Source: Streptomyces coryli
Lineage (GTDB): Bacteria > Actinomycetota > Actinomycetes > Streptomycetales > Streptomycetaceae
Assembly (NCBI RefSeq): GCF_011044975.1
Contig: NZ_JAAKZV010000003.1
Span: 1-64,000 of the forward strand
Direction of reading: 5' to 3'
Length of the DNA stretch: 64,000 bases
The notes beneath the pieces were generated by a model. The model searched no databases. It was not told where the DNA came from and was given only the letters and a program-made list of their open reading frames with translations. Of this stretch, positions 43,531 through 51,802 are shown piece after piece. The translations under genes were made by a program, and so were the position numbers. Each line of letters opens with the position of its first letter. The stretch's first letter is position 1.

Positions 43531-44073
43531 ATGCTCAGAGGCAACAAGATCGGGCTCCGGGCCCGGCACGACGACGACATACCGATCCTGCGGACCGAGC
43601 TCTACGACGACGTGGTCAACGCCGCCCGGGCCGAAGGCGCGCCGTGGCGGCCGATCACGCCGGGGTCGAGCGATCCGCGGCTCGTGGTGGACGACAAGGA
43701 CGCGGGCAAGGTCCCGTTCTCTGTGGTGGAGCTGGAGACCAACACCCTGGTCGGCACCGCGACGTTCTGGGGCATCGACACCCACCACCGGTCCGCGCAC
43801 ATCGGCCTCGGCCTGCTGCCGTCCACCCGCGGCAAGGGCTACGGCACCGACGTCGTCGCGGTGCTGTGCCATTACGGCTTTGTCGTCCGCGGCCTGCACC
43901 GGCTGCAGATCGAGACGCTGTCGGACAACGTCGCGATGCTGCGCTCCGCCGAGCGCAACGGCTTCGTCCGCGAGGGCGTGCTGCGCTCCGCGACCTGGGT
44001 GATGGGCCGGTTCATGGACTCGGTGCTGCTCGGCCTGCTCGCCGAGGACTGGAAGCCGGACACGACGGCGTAG
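43531..44073 (+). CDS. GNAT N-acetyltransferase, RimJ/RimL type
   Basis: A 180-residue acetyltransferase. Begins IGLRARHDDDIPIL and carries the acetyl-CoA loop LLPSTRGKGYGTDVVAVL, followed by LHRLQIETLSDNVAMLRSAERNGF, the usual C-terminal half of ribosomal-protein-type GNATs. Twelve bases after the GMC gene, likely co-transcribed and ended by the hairpin at 44084-44111. Target (N-terminal amine, antibiotic or small molecule) unknown. Confidence 0.88.
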   Translation: MLRGNKIGLRARHDDDIPILRTELYDDVVNAARAEGAPWRPITPGSSDPRLVVDDKDAGKVPFSVVELETNTLVGTATFWGIDTHHRSAHIGLGLLPSTRGKGYGTDVVAVLCHYGFVVRGLHRLQIETLSDNVAMLRSAERNGFVREGVLRSATWVMGRFMDSVLLGLLAEDWKPDTTA

Positions 44074-44083
44074 CAGCTCCGTT

Positions 44084-44111
44084 CCGCCCGCGGCAACAGT
44101 CCCGCGGGCGG
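44084..44111 (+). terminator. Strong hairpin after the GNAT gene
   Basis: CCGCCCGCGG (44084-44093), an eight-base loop and CCGCGGGCGG (44102-44111): a perfect ten-pair stem 10 bases after the stop codon. No U-tract, as is common for actinobacterial terminators. Confidence 0.65.
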
Positions 44112-44203
44112 TACGGGGCCCGGTGACTGTGGACGCGCTCACCATGTCGGCCCCTCCGCACCGCCTCCTACGGTGTCTCATCCCCCCACCTAGGAGGTCT
44201 CCT

Positions 44204-45181
44204 GTGCGCACGTACGCACTGCTCGCCATCGCGGCGGCGCTGGCCGCGCTCGCCACCCTGGTCATCCCGTCGTCAAGGGCAAGCGCGGCGGTCACCCTGG
44301 AAAAGGTCGCCGACTTCGGCGCCAATCCGGGTGCCTTGAACATGTACGTCTACAAGCCGTCGTCGGCGCCCGCCAACGCGCCGGTCGTGGTGGCACTGCA
44401 CGGCTGCACCCAGAACGCGCAGGGCTACGCCGACCACTCCGGGCTCCCGGAGATGGCCGACAAGCACGGCTTCCTCGTGGTCTTCGCCGAGACCACGTCG
44501 TCCAACAACCTCAACAAGTGCTTCAACTGGTTCCAGACCGCCGACATCCGGCACGGCCAGGGCGAGGCCGCCTCGATCGCGCAGATGGTCGCCCACGCCG
44601 GCGCGGCGTACGGCGCGGACACCGGCAAGGCGTACGTCACCGGACTGTCGGCGGGCGGCGCGATGACGGCGGTGATGCTCGCCGCCTACCCGGACGTGTT
44701 CAAGGCGGGCGCCGTGGTGGCCGGGCTGCCGTACGACTGCAGCGCGGTCTCGTCCCCGTATACGTGCATGAGCCCGGGGACCGACAAGACCCCGGAGGCG
44801 TGGGCGCAGCAGGTCAAGGACGGCTATCCCGGCTACTCGGGGGCCTATCCGCGGGTCGCGATCTGGCACGGCGACAACGACACCACGGTGGTGCCGAAGA
44901 ACGCGGATGAGCTGCGCGACCAGTGGACGGCGGTGCACGGCACCGACCAGACGCCGGACAAGACAGCCACGATCGGGCCGAACAGAACCCAGCGCGAGCA
45001 GTATCTGGCCCAGGACGGCAGCGTCGCGGTGGAGGTCGACAAGGTGCCCGGCATCAGTCACGGCACCCCGGTGGACCCGGGCTCCGGCGAGCAGCAGTGC
45101 GGGACGGCCGGGGCGTACTTCCTCGACTCGATCTGCTCCAGCCACTTCATTACCGAGTTCTTCGGGCTGCAGGGCGGCTGA
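44204..45181 (+). CDS. Secreted PHB-depolymerase-family esterase (CE1-like)
   Basis: A 325-residue exported esterase. Signal peptide about 1-29 (VRTYALLAIAAALAALATL, ASA). Catalytic serine S149 in VTGLSAGGAM, aspartate in IWHGDNDTTV and histidine in VPGISHGTPV. The region VALHGCTQNAQGYADHSG is characteristic of PHB depolymerase/feruloyl-esterase-like proteins. GTG 44204 has a perfect AGGAGG (44192-44197) upstream, so the longer frame from 44123 is rejected. Substrate could be polyhydroxyalkanoate oligomers or acyl/feruloyl groups on xylan, the latter fitting the glycan genes in the window. Confidence 0.88.
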   Translation: MRTYALLAIAAALAALATLVIPSSRASAAVTLEKVADFGANPGALNMYVYKPSSAPANAPVVVALHGCTQNAQGYADHSGLPEMADKHGFLVVFAETTSSNNLNKCFNWFQTADIRHGQGEAASIAQMVAHAGAAYGADTGKAYVTGLSAGGAMTAVMLAAYPDVFKAGAVVAGLPYDCSAVSSPYTCMSPGTDKTPEAWAQQVKDGYPGYSGAYPRVAIWHGDNDTTVVPKNADELRDQWTAVHGTDQTPDKTATIGPNRTQREQYLAQDGSVAVEVDKVPGISHGTPVDPGSGEQQCGTAGAYFLDSICSSHFITEFFGLQGG

Positions 45182-45865
45182 TCAGCCGAGCAGGCCGGTG
45201 AGCACGCGACGTACCAAACGCTCGAAAAGATCCTCGACGGGAGGGGCGGCCGCCGCGTCGGCCATCGTCGCCGCGAGCACCGGATGGTCGCCCGCGGCGG
45301 CCGCCTGGGCGAGATAGGCGGCCTGGGCCGCGCGGCGGCCGGTGTCGGCGCGGCGGCCCTGCAGTTCGGTGCGGGCGAAGACCGTGACCTGGGCGTTCAG
45401 CAGCCCGATGGCTTCGAGCTTGGCCCCTCCCGACAGAGGCGCGGGCTCCAGTGCGCGCAGCGCGTACTCGAGATAGTCCAGGCCGCGCGGGCCGAGGCGC
45501 AGCGGCTCGGGCGGGATGTCGAGCGCCCAGGGGTGCCGCAGCTGCGCCGTCTTGGTGCGTACGGCCAGGGACAGCAGGTCCTCGACGGGGTCCCCGGTCA
45601 GCGGGACGCCGAGGTCGACCTCCCCCGCGACCTCGTCGCTCATCAGGTCCAGGAGGTCGTCACGCCCTGCGACGTACCGGTACAGGGACGCCGGGCCGGT
45701 GCCCAGCTTGCCGGCCACCCGGCGCATCGAGACGGCGGCGAGCCCGTCGGCGTCGGCCAGCTCGATCGCGGCGGCGGTGATCCGCGCGCGGCTGTACCCG
45801 CCGGCGGGGCCGCGCGCGCCGCGCTCGGGGCGCGTCCATACCGTCACCGGCTCCTCAGCGTTCAT
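45182..45865 (-). CDS. TetR family regulator
   Basis: A 227-residue TetR repressor with a leading tail then ITAAAIELADADGLAAVSM and RRVAGKLGTGPASLYRYVAGR as the DNA-binding domain; the C-terminal part is of the TetR_C type seen with TetR proteins of the tetracycline-repressor style. Divergent from an alpha/beta hydrolase, with a symmetric operator between them (45879-45903). It therefore probably represses the hydrolase and itself. Its stop abuts the esterase stop. Confidence 0.88.
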   Translation of the reverse strand: MNAEEPVTVWTRPERGARGPAGGYSRARITAAAIELADADGLAAVSMRRVAGKLGTGPASLYRYVAGRDDLLDLMSDEVAGEVDLGVPLTGDPVEDLLSLAVRTKTAQLRHPWALDIPPEPLRLGPRGLDYLEYALRALEPAPLSGGAKLEAIGLLNAQVTVFARTELQGRRADTGRRAAQAAYLAQAAAAGDHPVLAATMADAAAAPPVEDLFERLVRRVLTGLLG

Positions 45866-45878
45866 GCCGTACACTCTA

Positions 45879-45903
45879 ATAGTGCGAACGCCATTCGCAG
45901 TAT
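45879..45903. promoter_or_regulatory. Operator between TetR and alpha/beta hydrolase genes
   Basis: Core TGCGAA (45883-45888), five bases CGCCA, TTCGCA (45894-45899), with further matching bases ATA and TAT at the outer edges. Centred in the 57-base divergent gap, 18 bases from the TetR start and 24 from the hydrolase start. Confidence 0.65.
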
Positions 45904-45922
45904 CTGGGAAGGGAAAAGGATC

Positions 45923-46867
45923 ATGAGCACTCCGTCGACATCGCGGTGGACACCGGTCGCCTGGGCCAGAAACGGGCAGGTGCAGCTCGCCTACGACCGG
46001 TGGCAGCCGGAAGCCGGCGGCGAGCCGCTCCTGATCGTCTCCGGCCTGGGCGCCTCCCGCCGGATGATCCCGGACGGGCTGTGCGCGGAGCTGGCCGCGC
46101 GCGGCTTCGCCGTGGCCCGCTACGACAACCGGGACGCCGGCGAGTCCACCCACCTGCCGCCCACCGCCACCAGCAACCCGATCACGTCGCTCTTCCGCAA
46201 GCGCGGCGAGGCGTACACGGCCGAGGACATGGCGGACGACGCGATCTCCGTGCTCGACGCCCTGGGCTGGGAGTCCGCGCATCTCTTCGGCCAGTCGCTC
46301 GGCGGCGCCGTGGCCCAGCGCATCGCGCTGCGGCACCCCGGTCGGGTACGCACCCTGACCTCGATGTCCGCGATCCCCGGGGACGCGGCGGGGATGGGCA
46401 CGCTGAAGTACATCCGGACGGGCACGCTCAGCAAGTTCGCCCGCCTGAAGTTCCCCGACACCCGGGAGGGCACGGTCGAGGCCGGGGTCGCCATCCAGCG
46501 GCTGCTCGCCTCGCCGAACCACCCCTTCGACGAGGCGGCGGCTCGCGAGACGGCCGAGCGCGTCGCCGACAGCGGCCTGCACGACGCGAAGGCGCAGAGC
46601 CGCCAGATCGGCGCCCAGTGGCACGGCCCGAAGATCACCGAGATCACGGTGCCCACGCTGGTGCTGCACGGCGCGGACGACCCCCTGATCAAGCCCACCG
46701 GCGGCAGGCGCACCGCCGCCCGTATCCCCGGCGCCCGCCTGCGGATCCTCCCCGGCGTCGGCCACGACCTCCCCGATTCGGCCTGGAAGGACATCGCCGA
46801 CGCCATCGGCGAACTGACCGCCGGGGCGGCCGACGGCAAGCCGGGCACGAACGCGCCCGCCGCCTGA
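45923..46867 (+). CDS. Alpha/beta hydrolase under TetR control
   Basis: A 314-residue alpha/beta hydrolase. Nucleophile elbow LFGQSLGGAVAQRIAL (serine), an aspartate region YDNRDAGESTH early in the fold and LHGADDPLIKP, and the histidine in ILPGVGHDLPDSAW. It resembles the aclacinomycin-methylesterase/epoxide-hydrolase-like group rather than lipases. No signal peptide. GGAAAAGGA precedes the ATG. Divergent TetR and its operator suggest induction by the substrate or a related xenobiotic. Confidence 0.85.
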   Translation: MSTPSTSRWTPVAWARNGQVQLAYDRWQPEAGGEPLLIVSGLGASRRMIPDGLCAELAARGFAVARYDNRDAGESTHLPPTATSNPITSLFRKRGEAYTAEDMADDAISVLDALGWESAHLFGQSLGGAVAQRIALRHPGRVRTLTSMSAIPGDAAGMGTLKYIRTGTLSKFARLKFPDTREGTVEAGVAIQRLLASPNHPFDEAAARETAERVADSGLHDAKAQSRQIGAQWHGPKITEITVPTLVLHGADDPLIKPTGGRRTAARIPGARLRILPGVGHDLPDSAWKDIADAIGELTAGAADGKPGTNAPAA

Positions 46868-46876
46868 GCCACCAGG

Positions 46877-47914
46877 TCAGACCCCGGGGATCTCCCGCGC
46901 CCGGAACGCCTTGCGCACCGCGTCCGCCGCCTTCTCCCCGTACATCTCCGCCGCGGTCGCGATGGTGGCCCGCGCCGCGGCGGTGAAGCTGGTGTCGGGT
47001 GCGAAGTCGAACTGGGCGTTGATGATGATGCGGTCGGCGGCGCGGGCACCCAGCGCCCCGCGGATGTCGTAGAGCGCCCGGGACCAGATCTGGCCGTCCG
47101 CGTGCACCTGGCCGACCCGGTCCCCGTACACCTTGTTCCCGTCCACCCGGCGCAGGCAGTGCGGCGCGGTGCTCGTGTACGAGACGGCGTCCCAGTCGGC
47201 GACGCAGGCCAGGTCGGCCTTGCGCGGCCAGCCGTACCGCTGGTCGGCGAAGTCGCCGACGGTGACGGCCAGATAGTCCCCGAAGGCCTCCCCGATCGAA
47301 CCGGCCTCCACGCTGGTGCCGTATCCCGGCACCTGAGCGTGGTGCACGGCGTGCCCGTACTCGTGCACGATCACCTCGGCGTCCTCGGCGTCGTCCACGC
47401 CGCCCTTGCCGAGGCGGATCTCGGCCTTCTTGTCGGTGAAGAAGGAGTTGTCGGCGCCCCACTGATTGATCCGCATCGGCTGCTGCCGGTCATTGACCCC
47501 GGGCAGCTCGCTGCCGAAGCCCAGGCCCTGCAGATACTCCTGCGCCTCGTTGACCCAGAAATACGTCATGACCTGCTCGAACTGGTCGGCGCTGCGGGTG
47601 TAGTCGAACCGGCCGTCATCGCCGGCAGTGGCGGATTTGCCGGTGTCGGAGACCACGCTCACCCACTTGCCGTGCAGTTCACCGCTGCCGTCGAGATTGC
47701 GGATCGGCGCCTCGGCGTAGTCGGAGGGCCGCACCGCGGCATCGGAGTCCTTCTGGTCGGTGAGGGTCTGGGTGCCGGAGGACTGCACCGGGTTGACCAT
47801 GAAGACCCGCCCGGTCGGGTCGGCGGCGGCGGCCGAGGCGGGCGCCGAGGCCAGCGAGCCGAGCGTGGCCAGCGCCACGGATGTGATGCAAACGGTGAGC
47901 AGACGGCGGGACAT
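46877..47914 (-). CDS. Secreted gluzincin-type zinc metalloprotease
   Basis: A 345-residue exported metalloprotease. Signal peptide about 1-31. The zinc motif HEYGH (184-188) is followed 25 residues after the first histidine by the third-ligand glutamate E209 in GSIGEAFGDYLA, the gluzincin arrangement of M4/M36-like peptidases. A short N-terminal region replaces the long FTP/PepSY propeptides of thermolysin relatives. GGGAGG lies before ATG 47914. Single gene, convergent with the hydrolase at nine bases. Confidence 0.87.
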   Translation of the reverse strand: MSRRLLTVCITSVALATLGSLASAPASAAAADPTGRVFMVNPVQSSGTQTLTDQKDSDAAVRPSDYAEAPIRNLDGSGELHGKWVSVVSDTGKSATAGDDGRFDYTRSADQFEQVMTYFWVNEAQEYLQGLGFGSELPGVNDRQQPMRINQWGADNSFFTDKKAEIRLGKGGVDDAEDAEVIVHEYGHAVHHAQVPGYGTSVEAGSIGEAFGDYLAVTVGDFADQRYGWPRKADLACVADWDAVSYTSTAPHCLRRVDGNKVYGDRVGQVHADGQIWSRALYDIRGALGARAADRIIINAQFDFAPDTSFTAAARATIATAAEMYGEKAADAVRKAFRAREIPGV

Positions 47915-47972
47915 GCGTCCTCCCGGATGGGTGTCAGTGCTGCGACGGCATCCGTGGGGGGCCGCCACAGGA

Positions 47973-48010
47973 TGACGCACTCCGGTCCCGTACGGCTAGC
48001 ATGCGGCGCA
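47973..48010 (+). promoter_or_regulatory. Possible promoter giving a leaderless VOC-protein mRNA
   Basis: TAGCAT (47997-48002) is a good actinobacterial -10; a weaker TGACGC (47973-47978) stands upstream. The transcript would begin near the ATG at 48010, and no ribosome site precedes either candidate start codon. Confidence 0.35.
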
Positions 48011-48447
48011 TGGCCATCAGACTTGAGAACGTGGGCATCGCCGTCCGCGACCTCGAAGCGGCGATCTCCTTCTTCACCGACCTCGGCCTGACGGTCCTCG
48101 GCCGGGACACGGTCAGCGGTGAGTGGACCGACACCGCGGTCGGCCTCGACGGCAATCACGCCAGGATCGCGATGCTCCAGACGCCGGACGGCCAGGGCCG
48201 CCTCGAGCTCTTCGAGTACATCCACCCCGAGGCGATCGAGACGGAGCCCACGCTTCCGAACGAGATCGGCATGCACCGCGTCGCCTTCGCGGTCGACGAC
48301 CTCGACCAGGCCCTCGAGACGGCCGCCAGGCACGGATGCCGGCCGCTTCGCGGGGTGGCGACGTACCAGGACGTCTACAAGCTCACGTACGTCCGCGGCC
48401 CCAGCGGCATCCTGGTGATGCTCGCCGAGGAACTGAAGAAGAACTGA
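48010..48447 (+). CDS. VOC (glyoxalase/bleomycin-resistance) family protein
   Basis: A 145-residue vicinal-oxygen-chelate protein with two beta-alpha-beta-beta-beta modules: LENVGIAVRDLEAAISFF and GMHRVAFAVDDLDQALETA. Metal-ligand-like residues are E in RLELFEYI and H in the second module. Family members include lactoylglutathione lyases, dioxygenases and resistance proteins; I cannot assign one. ATG 48010 (MAIRLENVG) is favoured; an in-frame ATG three codons upstream (48001) lies in the -10 element. Confidence 0.8.
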   Translation: MAIRLENVGIAVRDLEAAISFFTDLGLTVLGRDTVSGEWTDTAVGLDGNHARIAMLQTPDGQGRLELFEYIHPEAIETEPTLPNEIGMHRVAFAVDDLDQALETAARHGCRPLRGVATYQDVYKLTYVRGPSGILVMLAEELKKN

Positions 48448-48523
48448 AGGGCCGATGAGTTTTGCCGCCCGTCTCCGTCTACCTTGACGAAGACGACGAG
48501 ATCTCCTGAAAAGGCGGCATCCC

Positions 48524-48796
48524 ATGCTGGACAAGAAGTTCACCGCGACCCTGCGGAAAAGCCCGAACAAAGGCGGCTGGACCTACGTCGTGTGGCCGGA
48601 GGCGGCGGAGTTCTTCGGGACCCGCGGCCTGGTGAAGGTACGGGGCACGATCGACGGCCACCCGTTCCGCAGTTCCTTCATGGCCCTCGGCGACGGCACG
48701 CACAAGCTGCCGGTGAAGGCGGATGTGCGCAAGGCGATCGGCAAGGAGGAGGGGGACACCGTGACCGTCCTCCTGGAGGAGCGCGTGGACTCCTGA
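48524..48796 (+). CDS. DUF1905 family protein
   Basis: A 90-residue single-domain DUF1905 protein, a small beta-barrel. The sequence [37 protein letters not shown] and [20 protein letters not shown] is typical over the full length. The molecular role of the family is unknown; it often precedes a YdeI-type helical segment, which is absent here. AAGGCGG precedes the ATG. Convergent with the HATPase gene. Confidence 0.88.
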   Translation: MLDKKFTATLRKSPNKGGWTYVVWPEAAEFFGTRGLVKVRGTIDGHPFRSSFMALGDGTHKLPVKADVRKAIGKEEGDTVTVLLEERVDS

Positions 48797-48818
48797 GGGC
48801 GCGCCGCCCGAGCGACCG

Positions 48819-49259
48819 TCACCAGGGCAGAAAGGCGTGCACCGATTTCCCGTCGGGCTCGGCGACGACATAGCTGTTGCTCGCCAGCAGGCGGATCAGA
48901 TTCCAGCCGATGCCGCCTTTCCCGAATCGGTCCATGGGGCGGAGCCTGGGGAATTCAGGGCTCGTGTCCCGGACGGTGATATGGACGGCGTCCCCGGGAT
49001 CACGGAGGGTGAGGACGAAGGGTCCGGGAGCGTGCCGCACGCTGTTCGCGGCGAGCTCGCTGACCACGAGGAGCACGTCATCCACGGCCGCCCGCGAGTT
49101 GGGCGGCCGGGCCCGCTTCAGGTCGGCGAGGAAGGTCTCGGCCACGTCCCGCGCACGGCTCACACAGCAGGTGCCGCCCGCGAAGTGCGTCACCATCAGC
49201 TCGCCCTGCATCGCGGCCAGCAGGACCTCACCCTCGTCCCGGTTCCTTGACCCGCCCAC
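48819..49259 (-). CDS. Serine-protein-kinase-type ATP-binding regulator (RsbW-like HATPase)
   Basis: A 146-residue HATPase_c_2 protein of the anti-sigma-factor kinase class. N-box LLVVSELAANSVRHAPGP, D-box-like VRDTSPEFPR and G-box GKGGIGWNLIRLLA are visible. Such proteins bind sigma factors or phosphorylate STAS antagonists in stress and development. The STAS gene lies 90 bases upstream on the same strand, but no sigma factor is adjacent. GTG 49259 has AGGAGAG seven bases upstream. Confidence 0.88.
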   Translation of the reverse strand: MGGSRNRDEGEVLLAAMQGELMVTHFAGGTCCVSRARDVAETFLADLKRARPPNSRAAVDDVLLVVSELAANSVRHAPGPFVLTLRDPGDAVHITVRDTSPEFPRLRPMDRFGKGGIGWNLIRLLASNSYVVAEPDGKSVHAFLPW

Positions 49260-49349
49260 GTCGAATCTCTCCTAGTGCCGCTGTCACCTGATCTATTGCG
49301 GCGTTTGCCCCGCCTTTCCGCAGACATACATCCCGTCCCCCGGACGGGC

Positions 49350-49754
49350 TCAGCGCTCCTGCTGAGGGGCCGGCGGCCAGGCCGGCCGGTCGTCCTCCGG
49401 GACGTTCTGCAGCGCTTCCTTTACGGCGGTGTGCGCCGGCAGCAGCGCCGCGCTGCCGGTCAGTTCCAGCAGCTGCGAGAGCCTGCTGCCGGCGCCGGCC
49501 AGCAGCAGGGTCCCGCCGCGGCGGTCGAGGATCCAGTGCAGTCCCAGCAGGCAGTTCAGGCCGCGGGAGTCGCAGAACGCGAGGGCCGTGACGTCGAGGA
49601 CGACGTAGCGGCGGCCCTCCGCCACCGCCGATCCCATGGTGACGAGGAAGTCCCGCTCGGAGTGATGGTCCAGCTGCCCGGAGACGCGCAGGACCGCGCA
49701 CCCGTCACTGCTGGCCAGGCCGGATACGCTCAAGTGGCGACGCTGAACGGTCAT
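49350..49754 (-). CDS. STAS-domain anti-sigma factor antagonist
   Basis: A 134-residue STAS protein. The phosphorylatable serine region is ALAFCDSRGLNCLLGLHWIL (S63), the usual DSxG form, preceded by LRVSGQLDHHSERDFL. It would be controlled by phosphorylation and release a sigma factor from an RsbW-like kinase. GGGAGG five bases before ATG 49754. The following gene on the same strand is an RsbW-like kinase, a plausible partner. The proline-rich tail is extra. Confidence 0.88.
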   Translation of the reverse strand: MTVQRRHLSVSGLASSDGCAVLRVSGQLDHHSERDFLVTMGSAVAEGRRYVVLDVTALAFCDSRGLNCLLGLHWILDRRGGTLLLAGAGSRLSQLLELTGSAALLPAHTAVKEALQNVPEDDRPAWPPAPQQER

Positions 49755-49791
49755 CGCGGCCTCCCTTCGGTGCCGTTGCGAAGCCGGCCCC

Positions 49792-49804
49792 GGGTCAGTG
49801 ACCC
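49792..49804. promoter_or_regulatory. Palindrome upstream of the STAS gene
   Basis: GGGTCA, G, TGACCC: a perfect 13-base palindrome, framed by GGCCC and GGGCC that extend a possible hairpin. It lies 38 bases before the STAS start and 68 bases after the serine-hydrolase stop, so it could be an operator or the terminator of the upstream gene. Confidence 0.4.
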
Positions 49805-49871
49805 TGACGGGCCCCTTGCCCCCATACGTTTGCCCGCGTCGCGCCGCCGTGCCCATATCCGGCCGTTCCGG

Positions 49872-51038
49872 CTAGGACAGCGCCGTCTCGACCGCCGCCT
49901 GGATGTCGTCGCTCTGCGCGTCCGAGCTGCCCGGACCGAGGTTCACCATGACCGTGGCCGCCTTGCCGTCGAGGGTGACGCCGGCGGCCGTCTCGTAACC
50001 GAGGAAGTCGCCGGTGTGCCCCCAGTAGACGCCGCCGCCGGGCAGCGGCTTGCTCTCCAGGCCGAGGCCGTACGCACGGCCGTCAGAGCCGCCGGTCGGG
50101 CGGGTCGTCATCATCTCCTTGAGCTGCGCCGGGGGCAGCAGCCTGCCGCCCACCAGCGCGCTCATGAACCGGTTGATGTCGGTGCCGCTGGAGATGATCC
50201 CGCCGGCCGTGCCGCCGACCGTGGGGTTGATCGCGGTGATGTCCAGCAGCGGCGCGTCCGGGCCCGGCTGCGCGTAACCGCGCGGATGCGGGCCGGGGAT
50301 CGCCGGGTCGTCGTCCGGGTACGACGTCCCCCGCAGGTGCAGCGGCTCGACGATGCGGCGCTGCAGCTCCTCGCCGTACGAGCGGCCGGTCACCTTCTCG
50401 ATGATCATCCCGGCCAGCAGATAGCCGGTGTTGCAGTACTTCCAGCCGGTGCCGGGCTTGAACGTCGGCGGGTGGGCGAGCGCCAGCTTCACCAGGTCCC
50501 GGGGGTCGCGGTCGGCCATCGGGTCCTGGACGACATCCTGCGGCTTCAGGTAGGCCAGGAAGTCGGGCAGCCCGCTGGTGTGCTGCAGCATCTGCCGAAT
50601 GGTGATCCTGCGCCCGTCGTTGCCGTTGCCGCGGACGACGCCGGGCAGATAGCGCTCCACCGGCGCGTCGAGGTCGACCCGCCCCTCCCCCGCCAGCTGC
50701 AGCATCATCGTCGCGGTGAACGTCTTGGTCATGCTGCCGATCCGGAACCTGCTGTCGCGGTGCACCGGCGTGCGGCTCTCGATGTCCGCGACGCCGCTGG
50801 TCAGTACTCTGCTGCGGTGCCGGTCGCGCACCTCGGCGAGCGCTCCGGGTGCGCCGTCGACCGTGGTCAGCCGGTGCAGCAGGGCACGCAGCCGCGCGTC
50901 GTCCGCGTGGGACGGGGATTCGGCGGCGGTTTTCGCGGCGGGAGTCGCGGTGGCGGTGGCCGGCAGTACGCCGCCCACGACACCGATCGCCACGGCCAGT
51001 GTGAGTGCGCCACCCAGGGCACGCTTGTGCTTCATCAC
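49872..51038 (-). CDS. Secreted serine hydrolase, class C beta-lactamase/DD-peptidase fold
   Basis: A 388-residue exported serine hydrolase. Signal peptide about 1-32. Active-site motifs: SxxK as S102-MT-K105 in RIGSMTKTFT, YxN as YCN in GWKYCNTGYLL, and HTG in VYWGHTGDFLG in place of KTG, common in D-alanyl-D-alanine carboxypeptidases and esterases of this fold. A peptidoglycan or D-amino-acid peptide substrate is likely; antibiotic hydrolysis is not implied. GTG 51038 or ATG 51035 may start the protein. Confidence 0.87.
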   Translation of the reverse strand: MMKHKRALGGALTLAVAIGVVGGVLPATATATPAAKTAAESPSHADDARLRALLHRLTTVDGAPGALAEVRDRHRSRVLTSGVADIESRTPVHRDSRFRIGSMTKTFTATMMLQLAGEGRVDLDAPVERYLPGVVRGNGNDGRRITIRQMLQHTSGLPDFLAYLKPQDVVQDPMADRDPRDLVKLALAHPPTFKPGTGWKYCNTGYLLAGMIIEKVTGRSYGEELQRRIVEPLHLRGTSYPDDDPAIPGPHPRGYAQPGPDAPLLDITAINPTVGGTAGGIISSGTDINRFMSALVGGRLLPPAQLKEMMTTRPTGGSDGRAYGLGLESKPLPGGGVYWGHTGDFLGYETAAGVTLDGKAATVMVNLGPGSSDAQSDDIQAAVETALS

Positions 51039-51133
51039 CGTTGCACGTCCTTGATCGTCAGGGTTGTCAACTGCCCTCCACGATCCCTGTGGTGACGCGC
51101 CGGAGCGATGGGGCGATCATCCGGATCGATGGT

Positions 51134-51145
51134 GGGGTTAACCCC
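51134..51145. promoter_or_regulatory. Palindrome GGGGTTAACCCC upstream of the kinase-like gene
   Basis: Perfect 12-base palindrome 31 bases before the ATG at 51176. It overlaps the expected -35 position of the -10 element TAGGGT (51163-51168), so it could be an operator. The transcript would start near the ATG, making another leaderless mRNA. Confidence 0.45.
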
Positions 51146-51175
51146 TCCCCCGCGCGTCTGCCTAGGGTGGAGGGC

Positions 51176-51703
51176 ATGCGGATCATCCTGGTGAGCGGCC
51201 CCTCGGGCTCGGGGAAGACGACCGTCGCGCGCATCCTGGCCGAGAGCCGGCTCTCCCCCGCCGTGCATCTGCACACGGACGACTTCTACGCGGCGATCAA
51301 GCAGGGCGCGCTGGCGCCGTACCTGCCGGAGGCCCAGGCGCAGAACGAGACCGTCACCGGCGTGATCGCCCGGGCCGCCGCCGGCTACGCCGCGGGCGGC
51401 TACCACACCGTGGTGGACGGGGTCGTCGGCCCGTGGTTCCTGGAGGCGTACGAGCGGGCGGCGAAGGCCGCGGGCGTCGGCCTGACGTATGTGGTGCTCC
51501 GCCCCGACCGCGAGACGGCGCTGCGGCGCGGCACGTCCCGCTCCCAGCACCCGCTCACCGACCGCGAGATCCTCGCCCGGATCTACGACGGCTTCGCCGA
51601 CCTCGGCCCGTACGAGGCGAACGTCCTCGACTCCACCGGACTCACCGCGCCGGAGACCGCGGACGCCGTGCTCACCAACGGCTATGTCCTGTATGGCCCA
51701 TAG
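51176..51703 (+). CDS. P-loop kinase/ATPase, uridine-kinase-like
   Basis: A 175-residue P-loop NTPase. Walker A GPSGSGKTT (8-16), a DDFY motif (HLHTDDFYAAI) typical of small-molecule kinases, and an arginine-rich lid GTSRSQHPLTDREI. It resembles nucleoside/chloramphenicol-phosphotransferase-like kinases. Substrate unknown. ATG 51176 is chosen; a longer frame back to 51005 would cross the promoter and palindrome. Possibly translated without a leader, although GGAGGG lies close by. Confidence 0.82.
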   Translation: MRIILVSGPSGSGKTTVARILAESRLSPAVHLHTDDFYAAIKQGALAPYLPEAQAQNETVTGVIARAAAGYAAGGYHTVVDGVVGPWFLEAYERAAKAAGVGLTYVVLRPDRETALRRGTSRSQHPLTDREILARIYDGFADLGPYEANVLDSTGLTAPETADAVLTNGYVLYGP

Positions 51704-51802
51704 ACTCCCTTTCGCTCGCGCGGTCTCGTAAGGCGTGTCAGATACCCGCTCCGGCTTCGTCGGCCGACGTCAGGCACCGGTCGGCGGGATGACGAGGCAG
51801 CG

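Noticed and set aside
45284-45922. N-terminal extension of the alpha/beta hydrolase
   Set aside because: It would read through the TetR gene and operator; the ATG at 45923 has a ribosome site and starts a normal-length hydrolase.
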